A DNA stretch of 64,000 nucleotides from Muscardinus avellanarius (GCA_963383645.1 OY726566.1:92440029-92504028), one strand, 5' to 3'. Positions 48,011 to 60,085 are shown, counted from the stretch's first letter. Made by a program: numbers and translations. Notes: generated by a model not told the origin, from the sequence alone.

Positions 48011-50249
48011 TGTATGCTATTAGACTTACCTTGAGATGCTGCTTTAGGGGAGGAGTCCCAATCTACTGATGCATTCTAGGGTCCCCTAAGCCTGTCTTAC
48101 TGAGATCCTGAGACTCGGGTTATTCTTCACCATCACAGGTAATTGTAAAATAGCCAGAAGACAAGCCCTGGAGAATTGTCCCTTTGCAACCCTTGTGAGT
48201 GTCTGGAAATTAGCAACTGGAACAAACTAGCAAGTTTAGTAACCCTTTCCTCTTACAGAACAAATCAGGTGAGCTCAAGTGAAAATTTCATTCATTTAGT
48301 ACAGCAATTAAGTCAAAGATGACATTGCAAGCCTGTCCATGATAGAAACAAACCTAGTAAAAATTTAAGGGTTGCTTGATTTTCATAAAAACCTAAAAGA
48401 AGCAATAATCAAAATTCTCATTATTTTAAATGACCTGTGCAATATTTTGGGACACCACAATACTAACTAGTTTTAGGAACCTGCACCGACAAATATTCAT
48501 TCACTTGCCTACAACCGATTTAATGAGAAAATAACAATGATGAGGTAAATACCACCCCTGTTCCACTGCCAAATATATAAAACCAATTTTCAACCTTCAG
48601 TTTTCAATCTGAAAAAAATACATTTGTCTAAGAAACAAAACAAAACAAAAAACAAAAAACACATTTCTGGACTAGTAGAATGTTAAAAGTTCCAAGGAGC
48701 AGTAAACTTTTTTTTTTTGGCGTCTATAAGATATTCCAATTCATGAACATATTATTCAGGTTGTGTGTCAATATTGGTTTTAATTGTCAGAAGGGATAGG
48801 CTTAAAATATCAGCAGTCTTTTTCTGTTCTCTGGCAAGGCTTGAAACCCAGAATTTCATCGTAATCACTGCTTCCATTTTGGCCACTTCTAAAGTAATAT
48901 TCATTCACAAACTATGGTTGGCATAATTACTCTTAAACTGCTACAGTATAACTGATATTTCTATAAATTTAGTTACTTTATATAACTTGAGCCTCTACTG
49001 AGACTAAAATACTTACCCTTTTGTCTTTCCAGCTTTATTCTTTTGGAAAGCGAGTTCGGGGTCAAATCCAAATGACACATAATATAATTTTTTAATGTAC
49101 CCAACAGCAAAATGGCAGTCCCTATCTTTAATTACATACTATTGAATTTTAACAAATAGACCAGGGACGCCTGCCAAATTTCTACAATTTAGAGCAAGCA
49201 CTCCATGGGAGAATGAACAGTTCAGAATTTAACATTTCCCTTAAACTACACAAGCACTTATTGTAGTTCTAGTTACATTTCCATCGTACTGATAGTATAA
49301 ACAGAGAAACATCCCTCTCAACTGCCCGCCCAAGGAGGTAACCCGAGGACCTTTCCCTCTCCTCCTGGCCTTCTTTTGCTCTCATTTCCACATCTCCTCC
49401 CTACCTCATGTCATGTATATATAGTCCATTCAGAAAAGCTGGAAACCACATTATGATTAGGTTTTAGAAAAACTCATAAGAAATAACAGGCAAAGAGGAC
49501 AGAGGAGATCCTGGAGATACACTGTGCTGATGCGGTCATTCCCTGTGGCACAGGTGCCTACTATGCACAGTACGTGAGCACACAGTAGGGGTCCAACACC
49601 TCCTCAAAAGGGGATGTCCAACTTGGGGAAGAGGAATGTCAAAAGCTGAGGCATTTACTGAGGCTGATAAGTTACTCAAGTTAATTCTCAGGCAGAACCT
49701 AGGGAAAGTTAAGTTCAAATACCTCTAGGACATGAGAAGGTCTAGGTGGAACCCCAGGACCTATTCCTCCTAATTCTGAGAGGCTAGAAAAGCACAAGCT
49801 TGAATCAGGAATGTGCATATAAATATAAGAATGAGATATTTCCTATGGTCTACTGTTGAATCAAAGGCTACAGAGATTAAGGATCATAAAGATAATTCAT
49901 AGCAAGGGAAAACTAGTCCACCCCAGAGGAGGCTTAGAATCCCTACCTAGCGCCCTTCTCACCTGTCTACCTTCAGCAACACTGCAAAGGGGGCAATCCC
50001 AGGAGGCTTGCAGGTCCTCAGAAGGCCTGAGAGATGAAGTCTATCAGTGGAATTCTACTGCTTCTCTGATTTTACACCCTAGGATATGAATCAAGGATTC
50101 AAAAATTATGGGCACAAGAATTATGCACGGCACACAAATCTCATGACATACTGGGAGAAACTGATGAATGTTCCTACAACAACCACAAAAACTATCATGT
50201 GAGTATAATGCTAAAACAAGGCTTGTAGTAGCCTAATCTTGGAAGCTCT

Positions 50250-50251
<2 letters not shown>
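48011..50251. other. Intron sequence, unassigned
   Basis: No exon or repeat recognised. Confidence 0.4.

Positions 50252-50287
<36 letters not shown>
50252..50287 (+). repeat. (CA)n microsatellite
   Basis: 18 uninterrupted units after a short GGA lead. Confidence 0.97.
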
Positions 50288-50289
<2 letters not shown>

Positions 50290-51269
50290 TGAAAAGGTCT
50301 GTAGTAAGGAATTTGTTGGGCTTACTTAAAATGAACATTCCTTAACACTTATTTGGCCATAAAATCTATCTACCCCATTCCCTGACAGAGACATTAATTT
50401 AAAATTTTTATTCACTGCCTATTATATGCAAGGCATTATTACAAAAATCGAAAGAGAAATAACTCCTGGCCTTCATGAAATCGACATATTTAAGATATAA
50501 TTTCAGAGAGCCACTTGAGACAATCCAGTGCATACCAGGCACTGGGTCTTTAACTGAGAACTTAACCTGATGGCTACTTCCAACTCAATCAACACCTCTC
50601 TAAATCTTACACATGATCTTTTGACCTTTAAGTGAAAAGGACATAGACATTCTTCACAAAACGCTTCTGCTTTGGAAAGAATAGACTGGCCTAGCCACTA
50701 TATTGGTGAAAATCTGCAGGCCAATTTACTATATTGGTGGAAAGTTATGTGCAAGATATCCCCAGGTGTGTGTGTCATTTGTATTTGTAACTGTGTTTAT
50801 GTATAGTGCTTGGCTTGTGGGAGGAGATTAATAAATGTATTTCTGAATGAGTGATGGATGCCATGGATTCTTTATAGTCCCAATTCTGATAAGAATGACC
50901 ACCAAGGGCAAATTCCTATCTTAGACTCAAAGGCCAAATTAGATTGGTGATCCTTTTGTTAAATGCTGACCTTACTGTGTGAACCTATTTTCTATGTCAA
51001 GTTCTGGTGCGGGCACTTCTTATTGTATGGCCCTATGAGCTAATATTATTTGCAAATGTTTTAATGACCAAATGTGTCTTTCTAACTGAAGCTAATGTGT
51101 TGAAACACGATCCCTTATAGAAGCACAGCTGTCTCATGGTCTGAACATAAAACTGGAATTGAAGAGCATTTTCTATCACAAGCCCTGCAATTTCCTTTAA
51201 AAAATTTAATACTCATGTATTTTAATTTTTCAGTCAGTAAAACAGGGAAATAAGCATCGGCTGGTCTCC
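50288..51269. other. Intron sequence with a possible MIR tail
   Basis: tatagtgcttggcttgtggg then attaataaatgtatttctga at about 50797-50848 looks like a MIR end. The rest is unassigned. Confidence 0.35.
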
Positions 51270-52450
51270 CTAAATAGAGCACATTTGAAATTTATAAATA
51301 AACAAGCTATCAAGAAGCAAAACAATAACTAATTTTGAAATTGGATGTGAGGAAAATTCAAAAGATGTAGCCCATTTCCCAGCGCATACAAAAGAAACGC
51401 AGAATGACTTCCTGGCTGCAATATTCTTGTCAATAGCAAAAAAAAAAAAGATTCCAAAGAAAAGGAAAGAGGTATTAATTGTTCTTCAAATAAAACTGCT
51501 GCTGAGCCTGCCCAAAATGTACCAAGTCTTTCAAGCTGGAACTAATTTTCCCTGACTTTCCCAATGCTTTATTTCTTACCTTATCTTTATACACTCAAAT
51601 GACATGTTTTTTTTTTTAATCATCATGGAAAACAGCATCAGATTATTTTATTGTCTAGTTTCTTTCGAAAGGAAAAGGAAATGTGGAGAGTCAAGAAAGG
51701 AAGTAACCCTTATTGTTGGCATCTTCGCACTTTTGCTCATTACAAGCACTCACAAAGAGGCAATACTGGGCTTTAAAGCTGAACTCTATATTATCTTTTT
51801 CAGAGCCCCGGGGCTATCACTGCAAAGCACAGTGGTCCATTCTAATCTCTGAATAGAGAAAAGGAAGAGATCATTAAATTATAATTTCCATGCACAATTG
51901 GTACAAGTATTTCCTACCAACAGGATTAATATGAAAGCAAGATCCCAGAATAAAGCAGCTCAGCAGAGAGGATGGCAGTTTAGTGTCTTGTAAATTTGAT
52001 TTCACTGAAAGCCCTGACACATCATAATAGTGAAATCCTATTTACTGTAGCAAGCAGGATGGATAATGCTATTTAATACCTGGTGCACTGTGTGCCATCA
52101 GCTCCCAGCTTTATACTCCATGTTCTCATCTTACCTTAAGGTTAATACTTCTTGACAGCCGACAAGGTAAATAGAGCCCCAAATTAAGTGCTGATCCCAT
52201 GATTTGCAAATCTTTCCTCTAAGGTTCTACATAGAAAAACCTGGCTCCGGTTAAGGGGATCACTGCAACAGGATGCACGTTTAAGGCTCACCCCAGAAAA
52301 GAAAAGAAAAAAAAGTATGTCTCGTATCCCTAAAGCCAGATTAAAAAAGCAATTCAAGGTTACTCAGACCACATTTCCCGTTCGAAATTTCAGAGAGGTT
52401 AACAGAAAAGCCAAAGCACTTGGAGGATTTGTTGAATAATGAATTAAGGA
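51270..52450. other. Candidate conserved non-coding stretch
   Basis: About 1.2 kb without recognised repeats, except poly(A) near 51439. It has runs such as aatgctatttaatacctggt and caaattaagtgctgatccca. Composition only. Confidence 0.25.
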
Positions 52451-52824
52451 TAAGACCCCCATATCCACTAAACTGTATTGATTTTTCTCCCAGAGAATGA
52501 AATAGGGGGAGAAAAAGAGCCCATCTTGCTCTCTACTCTTCAAAATACCTACAATAACAAACCTCCAGGAAAAAAGCAGGTAAGAATGCAAAATGGTTCA
52601 GTCTTTCTTCCTAAATTATACATAGGTATGCCAATTATATTACGAAAAATTATGGTGATACAGGGCCTTATTGCTTTTTTTTACCTAACAATTTATATCT
52701 AAATGCATTTATTTGAACTATCGTTACTTGTTGAGAATAAGAAATTGGGGATGACTTTACATATTCCAAACAGCTCTGCTGAAAGCTCTGTTGCTTTTAA
52801 TGACATTACCATTATGACACTGGA

Positions 52825-53046
52825 ACCGGGCGTGGGGTCGCACGCTTGTAATCCCAGCATTTGGGAGGCTGGGACAGGAAGATCGTGGTTCATGGACAGC
52901 CTCAGCTACTATTTAGTGAGGCCCTTTGCAACTCAGTGAGACCCTGTTTCAAAATAAAGAATAAAAAATAGGGATGGTGGTGTAGCTCAAAGGTAGAATG
53001 TCCCTGGGTTCCATCCCCAGGACCGTTAAAAAAAAAAAAAAAAAAG
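52825..53046 (+). mobile_element. B1-dID SINE
   Basis: aaccgggcgtggggtcgcac ... cccagcatttgggaggctgg ... gtgtagctcaaaggtagaat followed by poly(A). Confidence 0.9.
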
Positions 53047-54959
53047 ACATGGGTTTCTATTGCCCTCAGTGTCCACACTTGTGGCCCAGAGACTTCATCT
53101 CTTTCCTGGAATTCTCTGAAGCTAAAAACACCAGGGCGAATTGTCAGCATGATTGAGGGAGCCAGTATAAAATTTGTAAGTGTCAAAGAATCTCTAGATT
53201 GGCAAGTGCAAACTAGCATAACCTACATAGGCATTAGTGTACTGGAAAGTTATGGCTTTACTGTGTTAAATGGGCTAGTTCACATTGCATAGCCAAAATG
53301 AGTTACACACATGACCCCAAATCATTGATAACTGTTTAGGAAGCTCTTTAGGGGGAACATAACAAAGTGCCCCCAAATCCTATAAACAATTTTATTAAGT
53401 TATTTCCCTACCCTTGCCAAAAGAATTGTTTCTATTTTAGGACCTCGGATGTCAGTGATCTAACTGTGATTTTATCCAACACTAACCCAGCTTTACTCAC
53501 AAATATTTTACGACAGATGTCATGTGGTAGTAAAACTACATATAGTTTCTCCCTATAAGGAGGGCCGGGGGGCTGACGATAATCTGTCCTGTTGTGATTT
53601 TATTACCATTTCTTTATTATCATTTTTTAATCCCCCTCAAGCTTTCCAAGAGGAACACAGAAAGAAAGATACTAATTGACAAAGAAGTCAAGTAATCAAA
53701 AAGCCAATTAATCATACAGAGGAACCCAACACTTGATGATGTTATAGAAGACGTGCCACCCACCCAACGAGAGAGACTTTTAAAAATTGCTCATTTGATG
53801 TAAGCATGACCTTAGAATTTAATTAGCAACTCTCTCCACAGGTGACAAGCTAGTAATGTACTTTTCTTCTTCTTGACAATTTATTCTTCACCAGTCTCTT
53901 TGTATTACTCTCCCTTGCCCAGCTTGTGCAATCCCATCTCCCTTTTAATTCTAGAGGGTTTACTACAGCGTGCATGCATATAGCTGCTGAAATCCAGGAG
54001 TCTGCAAACTGAAAGCAGTCTGTGCCCTGCATGGCCACATGGATCTCAACATTATAACTACCTCATTAAGCCCCTTGATCTCCCTCAGGAACTCAAGCCA
54101 CCAGGGCTTTTACAGCTCTAGACATGCTGGGCCAAACCCAGTGTCCTTAGGAAGGCCACAAGCAAAGTGGATTTGACAGAGCTAATGAATTCAAGTTCAT
54201 AATTGAGGAGACACATATATGCACGCAAGACACACCAACCCTCAAAGAGCTCAAGTCGTCAAGATGTCCTGGGGAGACAGGAGCCTTCATCCTGGAAGAT
54301 CCGCGGAAGAACGTGGATGTGACCCTCCCATACTCCAGCCAAGTCCTTCTTCCCCCTTACCTCCCTCATGAACAATGGACCACTGGAAAATGCATATTTT
54401 CCTGAAGAGTATGCAAGCATTTCAGACGATAATGAAATAACCACAGAAACAATTTTGCAGAACTGAAAGAAAATGTGTTTTCTTTCTAGAAGAGAGAATG
54501 ACTACTCTATAGCAACATTGTGAAAGTATGTATGAATGAATGAACCAACGAGCATCCAAGAACATTCCAAACTGCCAAACGGCTACACATTTCTTACTTC
54601 AAAGTGAAAGAAGCACAACTAGATAGGGAAATCACTCTCAGATGTGTCAAGCTGTAGATGGTCGGTGATAAGTATCATTCTCCTTTGGTCAGAGTTTTCC
54701 GGGAAGTATCAAAGCCTCAAGAGAAAAAGATATATTTTTGAATGCCTAATACTTTTGGGTTACAAGGTGGCAATAATTAAATTATAACATCAGGGCCTAA
54801 AAAAGTTAGAAGACAGGAGAAGATAACTTATAACCCAAAGAACTACCATTACAAAAGCAAACTAAAAGAAACCAATGACAAAGGCAACAAAACCCACTAC
54901 AAACCACAAAATTTAATTTAAGAACAAAACTGATATATATTGAAGACAGCACTAATAGT
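53047..54959. other. Intron sequence, unassigned
   Basis: No repeat or exon recognised. Confidence 0.4.
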
Positions 54960-55170
54960 GGTGAACAGCTCAAGTGTTACAGCTGGCTCAGATCTAGCTC
55001 TTTCATGGTTTTACCATATACTCTTGGGCAAATTAATCTAAGCTTTGGAATTTTTACCTAAACAAGAGAATGGACAGCCTCATGGTGTTGTTTGTTAAGG
55101 TAAAATGATATAATTCATAAAAAGTGTCTAACACAGTATGGATACTCAATAAAGGTCACCATTAGCTGCT
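54960..55170 (+). mobile_element. Diverged MIR
   Basis: tatactcttgggcaaattaa, agagaatggacagcctcatg, cagtatggatactcaataaa. Confidence 0.6.
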
Positions 55171-55371
55171 ATAATAATCGTGATGCCATAAATTCTTCTA
55201 GTTATTCAAAACTAGTCAAAGATCAACTTGACTTTCACATAGAATAGACTCAAATTATTATTTAATTAAGGGAGAAAAAACCTAAATATTTGTGTGCACT
55301 TAAGAACTACCAACTTGCTGTTTGGAAATAACTTTATAATATAAGCTTAATAAATTTAAGACTCATTGACT

Positions 55372-55736
55372 GTGCTCATTTGCAGGAATATGGATGGAAC
55401 CAGAGAGCATTATGGTGAGTGAGATCAGAAAGTCAAGGGCCAAACGTTTTTCTCTCGTATGTAAAAGCCAGGGAGAAAACAGAAAACTGAAGAGACCAGT
55501 AGAAGAGTGGAAAGGGACAGGGGGAGGTAAAAGATAAACCGATAAAGGAAACCATTCACATGATGCTGTCAATATCTAAAGGTATCGCTCCCAACCTCTC
55601 TAATATGTATGGGAGGGTCGGGTAGCAGGGTGGGATCCGAAGAAAAACAGAGCAAGACCTGCCTGCACATGTGCATATCACTTTGAGCCTCATTATGATG
55701 TATAATCAGAAGGTACCAAGAAAATTATTTTAAAAA
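55372..55736 (+). mobile_element. L1 3' end, more diverged subfamily
   Basis: Starts in the ORF2 C-terminal coding region (aatatggatggaaccagag, cattatggtgagtgagatc, gtttttctctcgtatgta). It passes a purine-rich 3'UTR and ends tcattatgatgtataatc followed by an A-rich tail. No clear target duplication. Confidence 0.65.
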
Positions 55737-57148
55737 AAGGTTCATTCAGTGTATTCCACTATGCATGAATTATAAAAATGCAGAAGAAAATGAACTCTGC
55801 TGGCAAGGGGTTTACAAGATAAATATACATAATTAATCGCAATTATTATAAATATAATGTAGCATCATAAAGAGAGGTAGAAAGCATTATGGATTTGTTC
55901 ATTATACCTTAACAAAGTTGGAAAAACAAAAAAGAATTCCCTGAGGGACTTGGTGAAGGCTCCCCAGGAACAGTTTAAGAGTCTGCTGTCTGAGGTGCGC
56001 TGGCTCCTCTCCATAAGCACCAACCCTTTGGAAGCACTCTCCTTCCAGTCTCTGACTTTAACAAGCAGGAACTAACATTCTCCAAGCCTCTTAGGCTATA
56101 TACCTACCTGTGACATCTTTCATGTTTTTAAAAGATAAAAGTTCACTTTCACACCTAAACCCAAGCTGTTTGATTAAGTTAGCAACATTAGGCTGACTAG
56201 GAAAATAGGCTTTGCAAGACTTCTCAAATAACTTTGGTCTTCTTTCTCAGTCAAGAGATGCTGCTTTGGAATACTGGTTCTACGGATGACACTGTGTCTC
56301 ACTAAATTTTACTTATTACACCTCGTAAGTATAATGAAGGAAGATTATCCCAGTCTCCTGGCAGACTAGACAATATAAAATACCAGGAGGAGAAAGCTAC
56401 ATTGACACCAGAGAAATTACTTAATAAAAAAAAAAAAAAGAGTTTACTGAACGGGCCCAAGAAGCAAGCCAAGCTTCAAATGCTTGGCAGACTTTGATTC
56501 ATGCAGGCACAAAGAAATTTGCATCAATCCAATGAAAATGAATTGATAAAGTAGTAAGATCATAAGTCACCAAAAAGCAATAATGTAAATGATATTGTTT
56601 GTCAATCTAGTTGATGGGGAGACCTCAGGGATCATCCATAGATGGTTCCATCAAAGACCCATTGATGACCTCTCACTCCATGAATGATATACCTCATCTG
56701 AAGGTTTCATAATTTCATTTGCTTAAAAGGAAGACATGTGCTTAGATCTACTCTTAAATGACAGCACCTGGATTCCTCAGTACGTTAGATGATTTCGCAA
56801 GTTAGTTTTGTCATTACTTTCTCTTACACTGGGCACTGTTGGATTCAGCACTCTCACACCTTCGAACACATATTTAAGTCCTAATAGAAATGGTTACACA
56901 CAATCCTCCACTGCCATAAAAGTAAGAGAAAATTCCTTTACAATCTCTTTGCATTAAATCTAAAAGATGCTTCATCACTGAAGACCTAAATGTTTCTCAA
57001 ATATTCCCAGATGAAATCCAACTGGACAAAATTCAACGTAGGTACTCGAGGGATGTCAATAAAGATAACAAGAGCAACAACAAGACATTACAGAAATGGC
57101 GGAAGACAAGAGGATGTTGAATAACACTAAAGTAATTTTATGGTTATC
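55737..57148. other. Intron sequence up to the composite L1
   Basis: No repeat or exon recognised. It supplies the target site of the element at 57162. Confidence 0.4.
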
Positions 57149-57161
57149 AAGATTTCACACA
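57149..57161 (+). repeat. Left target-site duplication of composite L1
   Basis: aagatttcacaca; matches 59905-59917. Confidence 0.75.
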
Positions 57162-57955
57162 GAATTCCGGGAAGATAGCAACCAAGAAAAGCGGGGCTTA
57201 AGAGCCCCGCTAACAACCAATCTCCATTACCACAAAATCAGCGCCTTTCATAGCCAGAAAACACCATCACCAGAGAAACAAAAAAAATCACCAGGCTCCA
57301 GAGAGAAAGCGGACTGAGAACAGAGCTCAGAGCTACAGAGGAGATACACCGGCCTCACGCCTGAGGACACGGCAGCAGTGCTTTACTGCCGGCGGCAGTG
57401 GTGAGTTCACTGGACAGCTAAAGTGAGCCGAGGTGAGCCGCAGCACAACAGCCAGGAGGGATTTCTCGGCACAGGGAGCATCTAAAGCTCCCAGTGGCTG
57501 AGCTCAGCACACGCTGCAGGCACTCAGAGTGGAACTCAAAACCAAGAAGAAATACGTCAGCCTCACGGCCGAGGGCGTAGCAGCAGCGCCATATTGCCAC
57601 CGGCGGCAGCAGCAGCGAATTCACCGAGTCCAGTACAGCTACATCTGCGTACTCAAGGTCAGTGAGTCAAATTGCGGGCCACAGAGGAGAAATCCCAGTA
57701 CTGTACTCCCTGGGACTTGACCCAGTGGGGGAGTGGCGGTGGCAGAGATATCACACCTTAGGAGAACGCCCAACCTGGCACCCCCCCACAGTCTAAAGCA
57801 GCCTCTATTGACTCTCTGGGTCGGAGACTCTGTGACACAGCCCAGTAAAGGAGTAGTGGGGTCTGAGATACTACTGACTCGAGATCCAGAACATCTTAAG
57901 TGAAGTCATAGTGACCCAAGGGAAGAACCCAGAGAAGGCACAAACTTCCGAAATC
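57162..57955 (+). promoter_or_regulatory. L1 5'UTR with two imperfect repeat units
   Basis: This GC-rich, CpG-containing leader sits directly upstream of ORF1, the position of the internal promoter in L1 elements. A block starting at 57341 (gagatacaccggcctcacgc) recurs diverged at 57549 (gaaatacgtcagcctcacgg). Both are followed by a gaggnc-gcagcag-gccggcggcag type stretch, giving a period near 208 bp. This resembles the tandem monomers of some rodent L1 promoters. Promoter activity is inferred from position only. Confidence 0.6.
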
Positions 57956-58852
57956 ATGGGAAAGAGGAATAACACTGGAGCAATGAATGCCCACAACCCC
58001 ACAACATCAGAACCCGATAAAACAGAAAATCAGAGATTTCTAGAAGATCAAATCAGGAAAATAACTGTAGAAATAATAGAGGTGCTTCGAAAAGAACTCA
58101 GAGAGAGCCAAAAAGAGATAAAGGATGCAATTAATGAAGTAAAGGCCTCAATTCAAAGCACAAACAACCGATTAGAACACATGGAGAACAGAATCTCGCT
58201 CTTAGAAGATGATCATTCCAAAAATGAATGCATAGTTTCTAATCTAGAAAAAAATATCCAACAGCAGGAATCTGACATTGAAGAAATATGGGCCCATTTT
58301 AAGAGAGCTAACCTAAGAATAATTGTTGAAACCAAAGGGATCAACAATCTCTTCAAGGAAGTAATAGCAGAAAATTTTCCAAACATAGAGCAAGAGGTCG
58401 ATACACAGGTCCAGGAAACTTATAGAACTCCCTTTAGACAGGATCGGAGAAGAGGATCCCCACGCCACATAATTGTCAAAATGACCAATGTGGAAGCCAA
58501 GCAGAGAATCTTAAAGGCAACAAAAGCAAAGGGCCAAGTGACATTCAGAGGCAAACCAATTAGAATCACTCCAGACTTCCCAAACCAAGTCATGAGAGCC
58601 AGAAGGGCTTGGAGTAACATATTCCAAACTCTGAAAGAAAACAACCTCCAGCCAAAAATTTCCTACCCAGCAAAACTTTCTATCAAATTAGATGGAGAAA
58701 TAAGAAGCTTCCATGACAAACAGAAACTGAAGGAATTTATGTCTTCAAAACCAGCGCTAGAGAAAATACTCAAAGAGATTAACTACAAAGAAGAATTAGG
58801 TAACACACACCAGAACCAGAGAAACAAGATTTTCCATCCAACAGACAACTAA
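57956..58852 (+). CDS. L1 ORF1 protein, full-length and uninterrupted (298 aa)
   Basis: This is the RNA-binding chaperone of L1 ribonucleoprotein particles. The frame is open from a GTG at 57911, but the first ATG is at 57956 with A at -3 and G at +4, so I start there. By residue of the ATG form: a charged N-terminus; a heptad-like coiled coil at about 25-112 (contains LEHMENRISLLEDDHS); an RRM at about 117-207 (KRANLRIIVE, then SPRHIIVKMTNVEAKQ, ending GKPIRITPDF); and a C-terminal domain at about 213-275 (ARRAWSNIFQTLKENNLQ, SYPAKLS). The length is slightly below the roughly 340-370 aa of human and mouse ORF1p. No stop or frameshift is seen, pointing to fairly recent insertion. It is a transposon gene, not a host gene, and lies opposite to CHCHD3. 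Confidence 0.9.
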   Translation: MGKRNNTGAMNAHNPTTSEPDKTENQRFLEDQIRKITVEIIEVLRKELRESQKEIKDAINEVKASIQSTNNRLEHMENRISLLEDDHSKNECIVSNLEKNIQQQESDIEEIWAHFKRANLRIIVETKGINNLFKEVIAENFPNIEQEVDTQVQETYRTPFRQDRRRGSPRHIIVKMTNVEAKQRILKATKAKGQVTFRGKPIRITPDFPNQVMRARRAWSNIFQTLKENNLQPKISYPAKLSIKLDGEIRSFHDKQKLKEFMSSKPALEKILKEINYKEELGNTHQNQRNKIFHPTDN

Positions 58853-58904
58853 GATTGGTTATCTGTGGAGATTCATTATTTATGTTAGTCTTTTACCTAT
58901 CTCT

Positions 58905-59560
58905 CAATGGCATTTTTTGCCTTTATTGTTGTTTATTTTTAGGATGTCTAGTTGGAATATTAATATACCTTCAGATATAGCATTTGGAAATATTTTATCC
59001 CATTCTATTAGTAACTGTTAACTCTGTTTACATTGTCTTTGGATATACAATATTTTTTTTATTTTTTAGGGAGTTTGTATACTCTTCTGTTGCCTGTGCC
59101 ATTGAAATCATATCCAAGAAATCACTGCCAATTTCAATGTTGTGAGGTTTTATAGCCCAGATTTTCTCCTAAAAGTTTATAGTCTTAAGATTTATATTTA
59201 GGTCTTTTATCTATTTTGAGTTAATATTTGTATATGGGATTAGGTAAGGGTCCAATTTTATTCTTTTCCATGTAATTATTATGTTTCAACAATATTTAGT
59301 TAAAAGATTATTATTTCTACCACCAAATGTTCGTGGAAACCTTGTCAAAAATAACTTGACAATATAGGGAAGAATTTAGCTCTAGGCTTTTATTTAACTC
59401 CAATGGTTTATATATCTGCCTTTAGAATAGTACTACACTGTTTCAATTATTGTAGCTTTATATGGTTTGAAATCAGAAAATATATATCTTCTAGCTTTGT
59501 TCTTTTTCAAAATCGTTTTTGGTATCTAAATTCCATATTAGGATAGATTTTTTTTCTGAA
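58905..59560 (-). mobile_element. Ancient L1 ORF2 3'-region fragment, reversed, inside the composite element
   Basis: Read on the plus strand it carries the familiar reverse complement of mammalian L1 ORF2 (aaatattttatcccattc, ttgttgcctgtgcc, catatccaagaaatcactgc, ttgagttaatatttgtatat, aagggtccaattttattc, attgtagcttta). By eye it is well diverged from L1M-type consensus, so it is much older than the ORF1 beside it. Its orientation is opposite to ORF1. Confidence 0.75.
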
Positions 59561-59755
59561 AAATAAATAAATAAATATATGATAGTTTCACCTAAAAAAT
59601 AGAAAAAAATATTCTCTGGTAAGAAAGAAAGTAAAAAGAAATATTGAAATGTTATCTTTAAGTCATCAAAAGCTTGGTATCAGACAAATGAAACTGTTAT
59701 GTGAGATTATCATCTTTAATTTTGGATAAATTGCTTTAATACTAGATGTCAACCA
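59561..59755. other. Unassigned AT-rich linker within the composite element
   Basis: About 195 bp, AT-rich, with a short (AAAT)n run at 59562-59578. I could not assign it to any repeat family. It lies inside the shared target-site duplication. Confidence 0.4.
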
Positions 59756-59904
59756 CTAAGCCAAGCATGGGAGGGAGGGATGGGGAGAGAATGGGGTGGG
59801 GATCGGGTGGGGGCTGACTGGGTGACGTGTGCATGTATGTCTACAAAAGTTTGTATCCCACTATGATGTATGAATACAGTGCAGCAATAAATAAATAAAA
59901 AAAA
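59756..59904 (+). mobile_element. L1 3'UTR tail and poly(A) of the composite element
   Basis: It shares caaccactaa-ccaagcatgg, the gggagggagggatgggga tract, gggtga-gtgtgcat and the tatgatgtat- ending with the L1 tail at 23291-23448. It ends in an A-rich run followed by the target duplication. Confidence 0.8.
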
Positions 59905-59917
59905 AAGATTTCACACA
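59905..59917 (+). repeat. Right target-site duplication of composite L1
   Basis: aagatttcacaca, directly after the poly(A) of the L1 tail. The first two As could belong to the tail, leaving an 11-bp minimum. Confidence 0.75.
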
Positions 59918-59964
59918 AATGAAAGCAAGCAGACATTCTCTCAAGGTAATAGCTCATACTTGTT

Positions 59965-60085
59965 AAACTCTTTGTAGTTTTCAAGAAGCTTTCACATATA
60001 TCCTCTAGTCATAAGGTGAGCAAGGAACAGTATCATCCCATTGGACAGAAGAGACACAAATGCAAGAATAAGTGCAAACCATGAC
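59965..60085 (-). mobile_element. Possible MIR fragment
   Basis: gctttcacatatatcctcta ... gaacagtatcatcccattgg ... acagaagagacacaa resembles reversed MIR. Weak. Confidence 0.35.

Larger units (their letters stand above)
57162..59904 (+). mobile_element. Chimeric ORF1-only L1 (half-L1-like) flanked by one target-site duplication
   Basis: The 13-mer aagatttcacaca occurs at 57149-57161 and again at 59905-59917, directly after an A-rich tail (aataaataaataaaaaa type). This makes 57162-59904 look like one target-primed insertion of about 2.74 kb. Inside, in order: an L1 5'UTR (57162-57955), an open ORF1 (57956-58852), an old L1 ORF2 fragment in reverse orientation (about 58905-59560), about 190 bp of unassigned AT-rich sequence, and an L1 3' tail (about 59756-59904) like those at 23.3 kb and 7.0 kb. 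The endonuclease and reverse-transcriptase reading frame is absent, so movement would have depended on L1 proteins supplied in trans. It resembles the known half-L1 (HAL1) class, but the reversed insert is unusual. Confidence 0.75.

Noticed and set aside
57911..57955. Upstream GTG start giving a 313-residue ORF1
   Set aside because: Mammalian L1 ORF1 starts at ATG; the first ATG at 57956 has a strong Kozak context.
58905..59560. Own ORF2 of the composite L1, merely inverted by twin priming
   Set aside because: It is in the middle of the element, not at its 5' end, and is far more diverged than the adjoining ORF1.
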